The notes: a model not told the origin generated them from the letters alone. Counted from the stretch's first letter, positions 17,463 to 27,107 are shown. The stretch: 64,000 bases of DNA from Saltatorellus ferox (GCA_007751475.1 CP036434.1:1178001-1242000); one strand, 5' to 3'. A program made the numbers and translations.

Positions 17463-19040
17463 CTAGAGAGCGCCGTGGCTCCAGTTCCCGTCCACGTTGC
17501 GCCAGACGCCGCCCGGGTTCTCGTCCCGGAGCGACGCCGGCAGACGATGCGGCCGTACGTTGTCATAGCACTGCAGCATCGCGAAGCGCGAGATCGAGCC
17601 CGGCAGACCGACGGCCGTGAAGCCCGGATGCGACGTCGCCGGGAACGGACCGCCGTGGTTCATGGCCGGGGAGACCGCGACGCCCGTGGGCATCTTGTCG
17701 TTGATCAAGCGTCCGACGCGCGCCCGAAGTTCGGGCGCAATCGCGTCGTAGCTGGCATCGTCGGAGCCGTCGGTGGCGGAGTAGACGCAGCCCGTCAGGT
17801 TGCCTTCCAGGGAGCGGATCACGCTCTTCGTCTCGTCGGTGGAGGACGTGCGCACGATGAGCGTCGCGTTGCCGAAGGCCTCGGACTGGAGCTTCTCGGG
17901 CGCCTCCAGGAACTGCGCTCCGGTCGCCTCGAGGACGGTGTTCTCGTAGGAGAACCCGCTCGCATCGGCCGCGGGCTTCCCGCCCGCGAGCACCTTGGCG
18001 CCCGCGGACTTGAGCCCATCGACCGACTCGCCGAGCCCCTCGAGTCCGCTCTTCGAAAACAGCACGCCGGGCTGGGCAGCGGCGAAGCGCTTCGTGACGT
18101 CGGCCACGAACGCCTGGGCCGCGGGTGACTCCTGGACGATCACGAGCCCGGGGTTCGTGCAGAACTGGCCCGTGCCCATGAGGCAGCTGCCGGTGAACTC
18201 CTCGGCCAGCGCCGCGCCGCGCTCCTCCAGCGCCTTGGGCAGAATCACGACCGGGTTCACCGAGCCGAGTTCCAGGTAGATGGGCTTGCCCGCCGCGTCG
18301 GCATGGGCCTTGAGCGCGAGACCGCCGCGGCGCGAGCCCGTGAACGCGATCGCCGCGAGGCGCGGGTCCTTCACGAGGCGCTCGCCGTCGGCGAAGTCGA
18401 GGTTGTAAAGGAGCTGGACGGTGGCGGCGGGCAGGCCCGCCTCTTCGACGGCCTTCTGCGCCTCCTGGGCGAGGATCTGCGTGGTGCCCGGGTGCAGCGG
18501 GTGCCCCTTGGCGATCACGGGGTTGCCCGCGGCGATCGCCGCGGCGAAGTCGCCGCCCGAGATGCTGCCGAAGGCCAGGGGAAAGTTGTTCGGGCCGAAG
18601 ACCGCGACCGGGCCGATGGGGCCGAAGCGCGTGCGGATGTTGGCCGCGGTGTCGATGATGGGGCGGGTCCAGTGCTCGTTGCGCGCGGCCTCGGCGGCCT
18701 GGCGGAGCTGGCCCGTGGTGCGAGGAAGCTCGACGGCCGCGAGCCGCGGGGCGACCGGGAGCGCCGTCTCCTTCGACGCGAGCTCGCTGATCTCGTCGGC
18801 GCGCGCCTCGATCCGGGCTGCGTAGCCCTCCAGGAACGCGGCGATCTTCGCGGGCTCGACGGTGCGCAGCTCCACGGCGGCCGCTTGCGCTGCGTCCAGC
18901 GCGGCGTCGCAGTCGGACCAGCGGCTCGTCGGGTACTCGCCAGGGAGCGCCTCGCCGGTGCGGGGGTCGTGGGCGCTGAAGGTGCCGCTGGCGTCGGCGG
19001 GGCGCCAGGTTCCGGCGATCAGGACGTGGGACTGGGACAT
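17463..19040 (-). CDS. alpha-ketoglutarate semialdehyde (2,5-dioxovalerate) dehydrogenase
   Basis: 525 aa from ATG 19040, the normal length for the KGSADH branch of ALDH enzymes. It oxidises 2,5-dioxopentanoate to 2-oxoglutarate with NAD(P)+. Motifs seen are FGPNNFPLAFGSISGGD at the cofactor site, the catalytic glutamate in YLELGSVNPVVI and the catalytic cysteine in MGTGQFCTNPGL. ELGSVNP is characteristic of this branch. It is the first gene of the minus-strand hydroxyproline operon. An in-frame opening 48 codons longer exists, but it would cover the operator palindrome and has a poor N-terminus. Confidence 0.9.
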   Translation of the reverse strand: MSQSHVLIAGTWRPADASGTFSAHDPRTGEALPGEYPTSRWSDCDAALDAAQAAAVELRTVEPAKIAAFLEGYAARIEARADEISELASKETALPVAPRLAAVELPRTTGQLRQAAEAARNEHWTRPIIDTAANIRTRFGPIGPVAVFGPNNFPLAFGSISGGDFAAAIAAGNPVIAKGHPLHPGTTQILAQEAQKAVEEAGLPAATVQLLYNLDFADGERLVKDPRLAAIAFTGSRRGGLALKAHADAAGKPIYLELGSVNPVVILPKALEERGAALAEEFTGSCLMGTGQFCTNPGLVIVQESPAAQAFVADVTKRFAAAQPGVLFSKSGLEGLGESVDGLKSAGAKVLAGGKPAADASGFSYENTVLEATGAQFLEAPEKLQSEAFGNATLIVRTSSTDETKSVIRSLEGNLTGCVYSATDGSDDASYDAIAPELRARVGRLINDKMPTGVAVSPAMNHGGPFPATSHPGFTAVGLPGSISRFAMLQCYDNVRPHRLPASLRDENPGGVWRNVDGNWSHGAL

Positions 19041-19094
19041 GGTGGTAGGCGCGGGACGCGGGTGAGAGTCAGGGGCGGGGTGCGGCAAAGTTGT

Positions 19095-19108
19095 CTTTGT
19101 CGACAAAG
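19095..19108. promoter_or_regulatory. operator-like palindrome in the divergent hydroxyproline promoter
   Basis: CTTTGTCGACAAAG is a perfect 14-bp palindrome, flanked on both sides by further CAAAGTTG half-site-like repeats (19086-19093 and 19111-19118). It sits between the divergent starts at 19040 and 19151. FCD-type GntR regulators bind short palindromes with TTGT/ACAA arms, so this is a strong candidate operator for the regulator at 16560-17450. Confidence 0.6.
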
Positions 19109-19150
19109 TACAAAGTTGCCGCTGGTCGCGCCGGGGAAAACTCGGCGATA

Positions 19151-20140
19151 ATGGCGTCCGTGAAGACACACAAACCCATGCCACCCGAGACGATGGAAGT
19201 CATCGACTCGCACACGGGCGGAGAGCCAACGCGCGTCATCGTGGCTGGCGGCCCGGACCTCGGTTCGGGGCCCCTGGCCGAGCGCGTGAAGCGCTTTCGC
19301 TCCGACTTCGACCGCGTGCGGACGCGAGCGATGAACGAACCGCGGGGGTCGGAGGCGTGGGTGGGCGCGCTGCTCTGCGAGCCCCACGACGAGAGCTGTG
19401 ACTACGGCGTGATCTTCTTCAACAACGTCGGCTACCTCGGCATGTGCGGGCACGGGACGATCGGCCTGATCGAGACGCTGCGCCACCAGGGCAAGATCGG
19501 CCCGGGGGCCCATCGAATCGACTCGGCCGTCGGTCCGGTGACGGCGGTGCTGCACGGGGATCGGTCGGTCAGCGTCTTCAACGTGCGGAGCTACCGGCAC
19601 GCAGCGGGCGTCCGGGTGTCGGTGCCCGGGGTGGGGGACGTGACCGGCGACGTCGCGTGGGGTGGGAACTGGTTCTTCCTGGTGACGAGCGCGCCGCCGT
19701 GCGCGCTGGAGATCGGGAACGAGCCGCAGCTCAAGGCCGCGGCCGTCGCGATCCGCGACGCGCTGGTGGCCCAGGGCATCACCGGAAAGGACGGCGGCCT
19801 CATCGATCACATCGAGTACTTCGGCCCCGCCGGCGACCCCGCGAACCACAGCCGCAACTACGTGCTCTGCCCCGGCGGCGCGTACGACCGCTCGCCCTGC
19901 GGCACGGGGACGAGCGCGAAGCTCGCCTGCCTCGCCGCCGACGGCAAGCTGGCACCGGGCGAGGTCTGGCTGCAAGAGAGTCTGATCGGTAGCGTGTTCC
20001 AGGCGAGCTTCGAGACTGCGCCCGAGGTCGACGGGATCGCTGGCATTCTCCCCGAGATCCGCGGAAGCGCCAGCATCAGCGCCGTGTCCACGCTCGTCTT
20101 CGATCCGCGCGATCCCTTTCCGGACGGTATCCCCACATGA
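19151..20140 (+). CDS. 4-hydroxyproline 2-epimerase (proline racemase family)
   Basis: 329 aa. It inverts the alpha-carbon of trans-4-hydroxy-L-proline to cis-4-hydroxy-D-proline. Both catalytic cysteines of the two-base mechanism are present, Cys99 in [10 protein letters not shown] and Cys250 in [11 protein letters not shown]. Loss of one would have indicated a dehydratase. Genomic context argues for hydroxyproline rather than proline racemisation. The start at ATG 19151 was chosen because it lies just after the operator region; ATG 19178 is an alternative. The last four bases overlap the start of the oxidase gene (ATGA), so the two are co-translated. Confidence 0.9.
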   Translation: MASVKTHKPMPPETMEVIDSHTGGEPTRVIVAGGPDLGSGPLAERVKRFRSDFDRVRTRAMNEPRGSEAWVGALLCEPHDESCDYGVIFFNNVGYLGMCGHGTIGLIETLRHQGKIGPGAHRIDSAVGPVTAVLHGDRSVSVFNVRSYRHAAGVRVSVPGVGDVTGDVAWGGNWFFLVTSAPPCALEIGNEPQLKAAAVAIRDALVAQGITGKDGGLIDHIEYFGPAGDPANHSRNYVLCPGGAYDRSPCGTGTSAKLACLAADGKLAPGEVWLQESLIGSVFQASFETAPEVDGIAGILPEIRGSASISAVSTLVFDPRDPFPDGIPT

Positions 20141-21459
20141 TTCAGACTTCGAGCTCCGTGGCCAAAGCGGCAGCGCGCGGCGCGGCCTCGCCGGGCGACC
20201 ACGTGGCTGTGATCGGCGGCGGTGTCATCGGCGGCATGAGCGCGTGGTACCTCGCGCGAGCCGGGTACCGCGTGACCGTGATCGAGCGGGACGCGTTCGG
20301 CGCCGCGTGCAGCCACGGCAACTGCGGCTATATCTGCCCGAGCCACATCCTGCCGCTGTGCCAGCCCGGCGCGGTCACGAAGACGATGCGCGCGATGCTC
20401 AAGCCCAACTCGCCGTTCGCGGTGAAGCCGCGGCTGTCGAAGAGCTTCGTCTCGTGGTTCTGGAACTTCACCCGCAGCTGCAACGAGCGGGACATGATGG
20501 AGACGGGTCGCGCGCTGCACGGGCTTCTGCAGTCGTCGCTGTCCCTGTACCGTGAGCTCGTGAATGACGACGGGGTCGATTGCGAGTGGCAGGAGCATGG
20601 GCTCCTCTTCGTGCACGACGACGCGAACGCCTTTCAGATGTACGCGGAGACGGATCGGATGCTGCGCGAGGAGTTCGGCGTCGGCGCCACCCCCTACGAC
20701 GGCGAGTCGGCGCTCGAGCTGGAGCCCGCGCTGAAGCCGGGCATCGCTGGCGCGTGGCACTACGAAGGCGACTGTCATCTGCGGCCCGACAAGCTGCTGG
20801 AGGAGATCCGCCAGCGACTCGAGGGCATGGGCGTCGAGTTCCTGGAGTCGACGTCGGTGGAGAGCTTCGAGAAGGGCGGACCCGCGGGCGGAGCTTCGCG
20901 CGTGGTGGCGAAGAACGGCGCCGGCGAGCGCATCACCGTGGACGCGGATCACTTCGTCGTCGCGACAGGTGCCATGACCCCGTTCTTGAACGAGCACCTC
21001 GGCGTGCGCATCCCGATCGAGCCGGGCAAGGGCTACTCGATCACGATGACGAAGCCGGGGCGGATGCCGAAGTACCCGCTGATCTTCGAGGACAGCCACG
21101 TCGCGGTCACTCCGATGGAGACGGGCTACCGAATCGGCTCGACGATGGAGTTCGTCGGCTACGACACCAGCATCAACCAGAAGCGCCTCGGGCTCCTGAC
21201 GGCGGCGGCGGAGAAGCACCTCGTCGATCCGCTCGGTCCCGAGGTGACGGAGGAGTGGTACGGCTGGCGCCCGATGACGTGGGACGGGCGTCCGATCATC
21301 GATCGGAGCCCGGCCCATGCGAACGTGTGGATCGCCGCGGGCCACAGCATGCTGGGCCTCAGCATGGCGACGGGCACGGGGCGACTGGTGACGGAGATGA
21401 TCGGCGGCGGCGAGACGCACCTGGACCCGGCGCCGTTCCGGGTGTCGCGCTTCCACTGA
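20137..21459 (+). CDS. FAD-dependent D-amino-acid (D-hydroxyproline) oxidase/dehydrogenase
   Basis: 440 aa DAO/DadA-family flavoprotein. The dinucleotide-binding motif is [19 protein letters not shown], ending in a Glu-rich strand (VTVIERD). C-terminal family motifs include [17 protein letters not shown] and the FAD-contacting [14 protein letters not shown]. In this operon it should oxidise cis-4-hydroxy-D-proline to 1-pyrroline-4-hydroxy-2-carboxylate, feeding the lyase at 15574-16527. The absence of small partner subunits suggests a single-polypeptide DadA-like enzyme, perhaps donating electrons to the respiratory chain. Translationally coupled to the epimerase by a 4-nt overlap. Confidence 0.88.
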   Translation: MIQTSSSVAKAAARGAASPGDHVAVIGGGVIGGMSAWYLARAGYRVTVIERDAFGAACSHGNCGYICPSHILPLCQPGAVTKTMRAMLKPNSPFAVKPRLSKSFVSWFWNFTRSCNERDMMETGRALHGLLQSSLSLYRELVNDDGVDCEWQEHGLLFVHDDANAFQMYAETDRMLREEFGVGATPYDGESALELEPALKPGIAGAWHYEGDCHLRPDKLLEEIRQRLEGMGVEFLESTSVESFEKGGPAGGASRVVAKNGAGERITVDADHFVVATGAMTPFLNEHLGVRIPIEPGKGYSITMTKPGRMPKYPLIFEDSHVAVTPMETGYRIGSTMEFVGYDTSINQKRLGLLTAAAEKHLVDPLGPEVTEEWYGWRPMTWDGRPIIDRSPAHANVWIAAGHSMLGLSMATGTGRLVTEMIGGGETHLDPAPFRVSRFH

Positions 21460-21479
21460 TCGGAGAACGCCCTAGCACA

Positions 21480-24401
21480 TCAGTCCTGGAGCGACACGCG
21501 AGGGATGAGCCGACCTTTTCCCTCCATGAGTTCGCGTCGCGTTCCGACCCTGACGTCGTAGGTGCCGGCTGGTCCACAGAAGCGGAAGGCACCGTGACCA
21601 TCGAGCTGCACAAAGCGCGTCGGCAGGCCGAACGGCGTCCTTCCGAGCGCCACGGGTTCGGGGCTGCCGGGTCGGTGGACCGTCAGCCACAGGTCCCTTC
21701 TGCGTTCCCCTGGCGTCAGCTCGATTCGCTGTCGTCCATCGAGACTCGGTACGAGCGCGACCCGAAGCTCCATGGGTTCCTCGCCGACCACGAGTCCCTT
21801 CATGGGGAGGGTGACCAGGCGTTGGCCGTCCCTCGTCATGGAGCTCACCTCGAGGGTGTGGCTCCCCGGGGCCAGCTGGAATTCGACGGATCCGTCGCGG
21901 AGTTCGACCCCGTGGCGCGTGCGTAGCAGGCCGGGATCCACGTCATCGGGCTCCGCGACTTCCGGGAACGAGGCCACCGAGAGATAGGGCGGAGCGGCAC
22001 CGCCGGCGTCACCGAAATCGAGGGCGAGCTTCACCTTCGTCGTTCCGGGGCGATCGAGACGGATCGCCAGCGGCTCGCCGCTATCGGTTGCCCAGGTAAG
22101 AACTTCGGGCGCGAACTGTGGGTGCAGGGCAAGGATCCTGTAGCGCCTGCCCGGCAAGCCCATGAACGTGAACGTCCCGTCCGGACCCACCTCAGGCCTG
22201 GTCTGCGTCAGTTCCATGGGCAGGTGCTGAGGATTCGATGAGGTCGGGTCGAGGAGGGTCGCGTACACGCGCGTGCCGCTTGCTTCCCCCTCGGAGACTC
22301 GGACCACTCCCTGCACGCGGGTCGGGCTGCCCAGGACGATCTCCAGCGGCTGACCACTCCGGACCTGCTCAGGGAAGACGGCCTCCAGTTCGATCGCACC
22401 TTGTGGAGGGGCGACTTGCAGCAGGTAAGGCTGCAGCTCGCCCGTGACCAGCGGGCGAAACTGGAAGCTTCCACTTTCGTCCGTGCTGGCGAAGTCGAAG
22501 GTGGAGCTCCCCCCGAGAGCTGTCGGCCAGTACATGCCCAGTAGCACAGAGGTATTCGGAACGGGCAGGCCTTCGACGTCCAGTACCACGCCGTGGATCG
22601 ACCAGTACCGGGAGTCCTCCAGCCGAACGTTGAGTCTTCCACCCTCGGGGATGACGATCGGAACCGCTCCTTGGGGCAGCGCTGCACCGTCGCTCTTTGG
22701 CTCCAGCACCAGCCTCCCTCCCATCATGTGAGAATAAGCGCGCTCATGACCGGTCAGGACGACGAGCCGTTGACCCACGGGGAGGCCCTCGACGACGACC
22801 GAACCGTCCTCTCCCCTGGCCTGCTCGAAGTTCTTCGAGTTCGCGAAGTAGAAGCGTCGCCGCGATTCGGAGTAGCTGACGAGCGCCGCGGCCATCTTCG
22901 GCGTGTGCTCCGCGTCACCCATCTCGATGCGCAACGTTCCCGCGCGCGCAATGACGAGCTCCGGCACCTGATGATCCTTCCGCGCGAGCTTCGACACCGA
23001 GTCCTCGCTGCACATGACCCAGCCAGCCCTCTCGGCAAGGATCGAGCCGCTTCTGCCGAGGGAGGGAATCGAGAAACACCCTTCCCCGTCCGAAAGCACC
23101 GCGGGGCGGGGGGGTCCGGACCCCCGGTCGCCGGTGACCTTCACTCCTTCCATCGGGCGACCCTTCAGATCGACCACTCGACCTGTGAACGTGCCGAGCG
23201 GGAGACGCACCATCTCGATGGGTTTCTCGAGCGCGCTCCACTCACTCGCGGTGCCTTCCCAGCGGACGGCGGAGTAGACGTCGTCTCCGGGCACCTCGAT
23301 GACGAGCGGCGCGTCGCTCGTGGACGGGTCCCTGTCCTCCGGCCAGTCATAGGTTCCGTCCTCGCGGCAGGTCGCGGAAACGCTCGCGTCGGGCGCGCCT
23401 CCGTAGCCCAGGTCATCGAGCCTTCCTTCCCCGTTGCGGAGGGCATCGATTCGCGACGACAGGGTCGGTGTATCCACCGTGCTCCAGGTGACGATGGCTC
23501 CCGGCGACGGTGCTTTCTTGCCGCTCTCCAGGAGCTGCCACACCACACCGTCACCGGACAGGGGCGGTTCGACCGGCGTGACCTCGATGGCGGTGCGACC
23601 CTCTTGCACCGTGGGCTCGAGGTGGGGAACGCCCGCTAGGGCCAGGGATGGCGCCTGCGTGGACTCAGCGTCTGGCGAGGTCACCGCCATGGTGGAATCT
23701 CCTCTGGCCTGCCGCGCTGCCCGTGGTTCCTCCAACGAGTGCCACAGGGCCGCGCCCGCGCCTGTGGTGACCACCACGAGAGCCGCAGCGATCCAGCCTG
23801 CTGCGGTGGTCAGGCTGGCAGTACCGGCTGAAGACGCAGACTTCGGCGGGACCGCCAGCCCCGAGACCGCCGTGAGCCATGCCGCCCGTCCGCCCGACGG
23901 CTCCCGATCGAGCTGCTGTCGCAGATCCTCCAGCCCGCGCCCGACGCGTGACCGCGCCGTGCTTGGCGGACAGCCTTCGCGTGCACCGATCTCCTCGTAG
24001 GTGAGCCCCTCGTAGAAGCGTGCGATGATGGCGGTTCGCGCGGGTTCGTCGAGCTGGCGCACGAGCCGGAGTAGCGTCGCCGCGATCTCCATCCGCGAAG
24101 CCGCATCGGCCAAGTCCGTGACCGCTTCCGGTCGGGCCACGACGGCTTCACGCGCCGCGCGCCTGACGCCTGATCGACGGACGTTGGAGGCGCCGCGACG
24201 GAGCACCGTGCTGAGCCACCGGCGCGTCTCCGTCGGATCGGTGGGGGCGCCGCCGCGCTCGACGGATCGAACCCGCGCCATCCACGCGTCCTGGCTGAGA
24301 TCGTCGGCGAGTCCAGGATCACCTACGAGCGAGCGCGCCAGGTCGCGCAGGAAGGAACCGTGCTGCTCGAGGTCGACGGAAAGGTTCGGAGAGGCGTTCA
24401 T
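21480..24401 (-). CDS. second ECF sigma factor fused to a membrane helix and extracytoplasmic domains
   Basis: 973 aa from ATG 24401. Sigma region 2 is at about 10-70 (LVGDPGLADDLSQDAW), and sigma region 4 with HTH is at about 105-165 (RFYEGLTYEEIGAREGCPPS). A membrane helix (about 196-219) is followed by a 750-residue exported part. The exported part has at least one carboxypeptidase-regulatory-like unit (GRVVDLKGRPMEGVKVTGD near 420), further ones at about 585-650 (HGVVLDVEGLPVPNTSVLL) and a series of beta domains. Layout and length match the paralog at 12447-15371, although the sequences outside the sigma part have diverged strongly. The in-frame extension to 24941 is rejected because it is Pro/Arg-rich and overlaps the G-rich intergenic repeat. 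Confidence 0.85.
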   Translation of the reverse strand: MNASPNLSVDLEQHGSFLRDLARSLVGDPGLADDLSQDAWMARVRSVERGGAPTDPTETRRWLSTVLRRGASNVRRSGVRRAAREAVVARPEAVTDLADAASRMEIAATLLRLVRQLDEPARTAIIARFYEGLTYEEIGAREGCPPSTARSRVGRGLEDLRQQLDREPSGGRAAWLTAVSGLAVPPKSASSAGTASLTTAAGWIAAALVVVTTGAGAALWHSLEEPRAARQARGDSTMAVTSPDAESTQAPSLALAGVPHLEPTVQEGRTAIEVTPVEPPLSGDGVVWQLLESGKKAPSPGAIVTWSTVDTPTLSSRIDALRNGEGRLDDLGYGGAPDASVSATCREDGTYDWPEDRDPSTSDAPLVIEVPGDDVYSAVRWEGTASEWSALEKPIEMVRLPLGTFTGRVVDLKGRPMEGVKVTGDRGSGPPRPAVLSDGEGCFSIPSLGRSGSILAERAGWVMCSEDSVSKLARKDHQVPELVIARAGTLRIEMGDAEHTPKMAAALVSYSESRRRFYFANSKNFEQARGEDGSVVVEGLPVGQRLVVLTGHERAYSHMMGGRLVLEPKSDGAALPQGAVPIVIPEGGRLNVRLEDSRYWSIHGVVLDVEGLPVPNTSVLLGMYWPTALGGSSTFDFASTDESGSFQFRPLVTGELQPYLLQVAPPQGAIELEAVFPEQVRSGQPLEIVLGSPTRVQGVVRVSEGEASGTRVYATLLDPTSSNPQHLPMELTQTRPEVGPDGTFTFMGLPGRRYRILALHPQFAPEVLTWATDSGEPLAIRLDRPGTTKVKLALDFGDAGGAAPPYLSVASFPEVAEPDDVDPGLLRTRHGVELRDGSVEFQLAPGSHTLEVSSMTRDGQRLVTLPMKGLVVGEEPMELRVALVPSLDGRQRIELTPGERRRDLWLTVHRPGSPEPVALGRTPFGLPTRFVQLDGHGAFRFCGPAGTYDVRVGTRRELMEGKGRLIPRVSLQD

Positions 24402-25133
24402 GCGAGGCACCAGGGTGAAGGATGCGAGACTGGGGTGGGTTCCACCATCCATCACCGCGCTTCGATCCGGGAGCGACGCCTCTCCGGATAAATTCAGGGC
24501 ATCGCCCATGCGCTCATCGCCTTTGGCGAGGAGCGAGCCACGGGGTTCGTGCTTTCGAATCCTTCTGCCGAGTCCTTGCGCCCTGTTGTCCCATCGCCAG
24601 CATGGCGCGCCGGCGGAAGGCGCGGTCGGGAGCCACAGCGGGTGTCCAGGGCGGGTCTTGTCGACTCGCCCCGGGCAGGGTCGGTTCCTCGGACCCGTCA
24701 ACTCGGCGCGGCAGACCCCTTTCTCACCCGCATGAGCCGATAACATTCTCGGATCTTCGGAGGAATCTGTGGGGGGATGGTGTTTCAGTGGCGTGACGGG
24801 CTGGGGATTGGGGCTGGGGGGCTGGGGGGCTGGGCTGCTACCAATGCAACCAAAGAAGGGGCGGGAGCGGAGGGTTGGAGGGGCGCGGCGGCCTTGGGAG
24901 GCATGGGGAGTTGTCAGGGGGCGAGCTTGGCCCTGGCCCACGCCTTGTGAGGGGGAGGCAAGAGTGGGCGGCTCGGAGGCGCGGAGTGGGAGTGGGCCGG
25001 TGGGAAAGGTCTGCCGAGTATACTGTTTTGGGGTGGGTCGGGGATTTGGCTAAAGTGCCGAGTTCGGGCTTTAAACTGTGGTTTGAAGGCCATTATGGGT
25101 TGGATTGGTTGTTCGTTTGAGCTATGATCTTGC
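24402..25133. other. intergenic region, G-rich on the plus strand
   Basis: About 730 bp between the divergent sigma-fusion and transposase genes without a convincing gene. The right half is strikingly rich in G and T on the plus strand compared with its neighbours, like the transposase gene that follows, and may belong to the same acquired segment. It contains the G-run repeat at 24798-24834. Confidence 0.6.
24798..24834 (+). repeat. GGGG-CT tandem repeat with G-quadruplex potential
   Basis: Six runs of three or more G (GGGCTGGGG, then GGGGCTGGGGGG and similar units) separated by CT or ATT occur within 37 bp. This meets the usual G3+N1-7 pattern of an intramolecular G-quadruplex. It lies between divergent genes and close to the transposase segment. 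Confidence 0.6.
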
Positions 25134-25829
25134 ATGGCGAAAGCGCGCATGGGGAGGTCGGGTGTCTTGCAGGCCGTGTTTGGTTTTGCGGTGCCGAAGA
25201 AGCGGCGTGGGCCGAGGAGGGGGGAGGATTCTCGGGTAGTCCATGGGAGTCGGGAGGAGATGAAGGGCGGTGTGGCCCACGTCACCATCAAGCCGAAGAA
25301 GGGGTTTCGGTCTCTTCGGATGGATGAGGAAATGGCGGTGGTGAAGGCGGCGATTGCGCGGGTCAATCGAGGTGGATTGGTTCGCATCGTGGAGTTCTCG
25401 GTGATGAGCAACCATGTGCACCTGATCGTGGAGGCGGAGAACTCGGGTGACCTCTCGAAGGGGATGGCGAGTTTGAATACCGGGTTGGGGATGCGTTTGA
25501 ATCGGCTCTGGGGTCGAGTGAGGCCGGGGAGCGTGTTCGCGGAGCGCTTTCATCTGGAGGTGATCACGTCGCCGACGCAGATGCGGAATGTGTTGAAGTA
25601 CGTGCTCAGGAACGATGTGCATCACGGGCTCGGGTTGGGGGTCCTGGATCCTTGCTCGAGCGCGATGTCGTTCGGGGGTTTTGCGGAGCGGCGGGGTGCG
25701 TCCAAGGTCGACTGCGTGAGCGTGGAGGCGCGGAGCTGGCTCCTGCGGACGGGTTGGATGAAGGGTGGCGGGAGGGGACTGCTCACGATCCACGACATCC
25801 CGCGTGTCACCGGGGTTCTCCAGGCGTAG
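25134..25829 (+). CDS. Y1 (HUH) transposase, IS200/REP-associated (RAYT-like)
   Basis: 231 aa. The HUH motif is His-Val-His in MSNHVHLIVEAE, and the probable catalytic Tyr is in NVLKYVLRNDVHHG, downstream as in all Y1 enzymes. Other family marks are GSVFAERFHLEVI and the C-terminal Arg/Gly-rich tail. Such single-copy Y1 proteins act on hairpin-forming repeats in single-stranded DNA and often serve REP elements. No clear left/right hairpin ends of an IS200 element were recognised next to it, so it looks like a domesticated or RAYT-type gene. G/T-rich codon use differs from the neighbouring genes, which suggests separate ancestry. Confidence 0.85.
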   Translation: MAKARMGRSGVLQAVFGFAVPKKRRGPRRGEDSRVVHGSREEMKGGVAHVTIKPKKGFRSLRMDEEMAVVKAAIARVNRGGLVRIVEFSVMSNHVHLIVEAENSGDLSKGMASLNTGLGMRLNRLWGRVRPGSVFAERFHLEVITSPTQMRNVLKYVLRNDVHHGLGLGVLDPCSSAMSFGGFAERRGASKVDCVSVEARSWLLRTGWMKGGGRGLLTIHDIPRVTGVLQA

Positions 25830-26239
25830 CTCGCGCCTCCGTGGCGACTCCCCCTGTGGCCACCCTCCGGATCGAGCGTCCGGCAAGGGCTCCGCGATCT
25901 CCACTCTTCGCCTCCGCGACTCCATGTCTTGCCTTGGTCTCCCAGGGCGGAGGCCAGGGCCAAGCTCGTCATCTCCCGGCCTTCCCATCCCTATGTCGGG
26001 CCTGGCCAGATTCAGAACTCCGGTGCTCTCGGTGCGTTCTCCCTGACGGTCGACCTCGCACAGACCCCGCAGCCCAGCGGATTCGTCTCAGAGCGTGTTG
26101 CGAAGAGCTCATGCCCGCTAGGCGGAATCAGCTATTCGCGACAGGCCTGGGAGGCACGCGGCGGCAGAGCGCCTACGTGACATCGTGGGGCCTTGCCGGG
26201 AGACCGCTTGAAGGACCTGTCCGGCTTCTCCGGAGTCGC
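25830..26239. other. intergenic region, nothing recognised
   Basis: About 410 bp between the transposase gene and the convergent lipoprotein gene. All six frames give only Arg/Pro/Ser-rich shadow peptides. One short plus-strand stretch near 25980-26170 (with a GALGAFSLTVDLAQTP-like peptide) could be a decayed exported-protein fragment, but there is no start or stop context to support it. Confidence 0.4.
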
Positions 26240-27022
26240 TCAGTTCGTCGTCGCGCTGATGCGGCCCAGGTTCTTCGTGAGGCCGACCAGGGCCTGCCAG
26301 TTCGTCGCCTCGTTGCTCAGGCCCAGGACCACGCCCGCGTCGAAGACGAGGCTCGGCTGGGGGCTGTAGGTGAAGCCCATCGTGGTGAAGACGTTCTCGC
26401 TGTGGGTCGAGGGCACCAGGATCGCCGCGACCTCCGCGAACGCGCCGAATCGATCGGAGAGGGGCGTTCCCAGTGCGATCGCCAGGTTGTGCACGACGTC
26501 GGCGGGTCCGTTCGGATCGCCCAGCGCGCCGATGGCGTAGTACGCGACGCCGGAGAAGCGGTCGTAGGACTGTGCGGCGATGCCGGCCAGGGCGGCATCG
26601 ACCTCGCCGGTGCCGAGCACGGGGTCGTCGGCGGTCGGGATCTTGACGAGCGCCTGGACGGCGAGCGACGCTCGATCCTCGGTCGCCTCGCGGAAGCGAT
26701 GTCGCAGGGCGAAGACGACGTCGCCGGGACCGTTCTCATCCGTCGCTCCGAGATCGACGCGCCGGTAGGGCGCCACGCCCGCCGAGATCTCCGTTTGATT
26801 CGTGACGCCGTACTTCAGCGTGAGCGGGCTGTCGAAGCTGATCGTCGAGTCGCGCACGACGCCGGCCTCCAGTTCGAACCGACCCTCAGGTGTCGTGGAC
26901 GTGTCAGAGGAGAGCGTCGGCCGCTGGGGCGTGGCCGGGGCGTGGCTGCCGGGAACCGTCGTGCAGGCGGAGAAGATGGCCAGGGCGAACGCGACGGCGA
27001 GGGGCTGGGAGAGAGTCGTCAT
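26240..27022 (-). CDS. lipoprotein with outer-membrane beta-barrel (MetA/transporter-like) domain
   Basis: 260 aa. It has an N-terminal signal with a lipobox-like IFSACTT, then a Thr/Pro-rich linker. From about residue 45 alternating beta strands follow (FELEAGVVRDSTISF, LKYGVTNQTEISAGVAPY), the pattern of the family annotated as phenol-degradation MetA-like or putative transporter outer-membrane proteins. The C-terminal ends LVGLTKNLGRISATTN. The function is unknown and no aromatic-degradation genes are near. The terminator of the upstream-coordinate gene lies only about 20 bp from its start, so it is its own transcription unit. Confidence 0.65.
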   Translation of the reverse strand: MTTLSQPLAVAFALAIFSACTTVPGSHAPATPQRPTLSSDTSTTPEGRFELEAGVVRDSTISFDSPLTLKYGVTNQTEISAGVAPYRRVDLGATDENGPGDVVFALRHRFREATEDRASLAVQALVKIPTADDPVLGTGEVDAALAGIAAQSYDRFSGVAYYAIGALGDPNGPADVVHNLAIALGTPLSDRFGAFAEVAAILVPSTHSENVFTTMGFTYSPQPSLVFDAGVVLGLSNEATNWQALVGLTKNLGRISATTN

Positions 27023-27040
27023 CCCGGGACGATAGCAAAA

Positions 27041-27094
27041 GAGAAAGCCACCCCACGAAGCGCAGCGAACCGCGATTCATGGGGTGGCTCTCTC
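27041..27094 (-). terminator. terminator of the exported paralog gene at 27108
   Basis: The arms GAGAAAGCCACCCCA (27041-27055) and its near-perfect complement at 27080-27094 have one G-U-type mismatch and enclose a 24-nt loop. Read on the minus strand, the stem is followed by TTTTGC, a short T-run, and begins 13 nt after the stop codon. Confidence 0.65.
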
Positions 27095-27107
27095 TCCTCG
27101 CGTCCGA

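Noticed and set aside
24402-24941. 180-codon N-terminal extension of the second sigma fusion
   Set aside because: Pro/Arg/Ser-rich, no domain, overlaps the G-run repeat; the sigma-2 domain starts naturally at ATG 24401.
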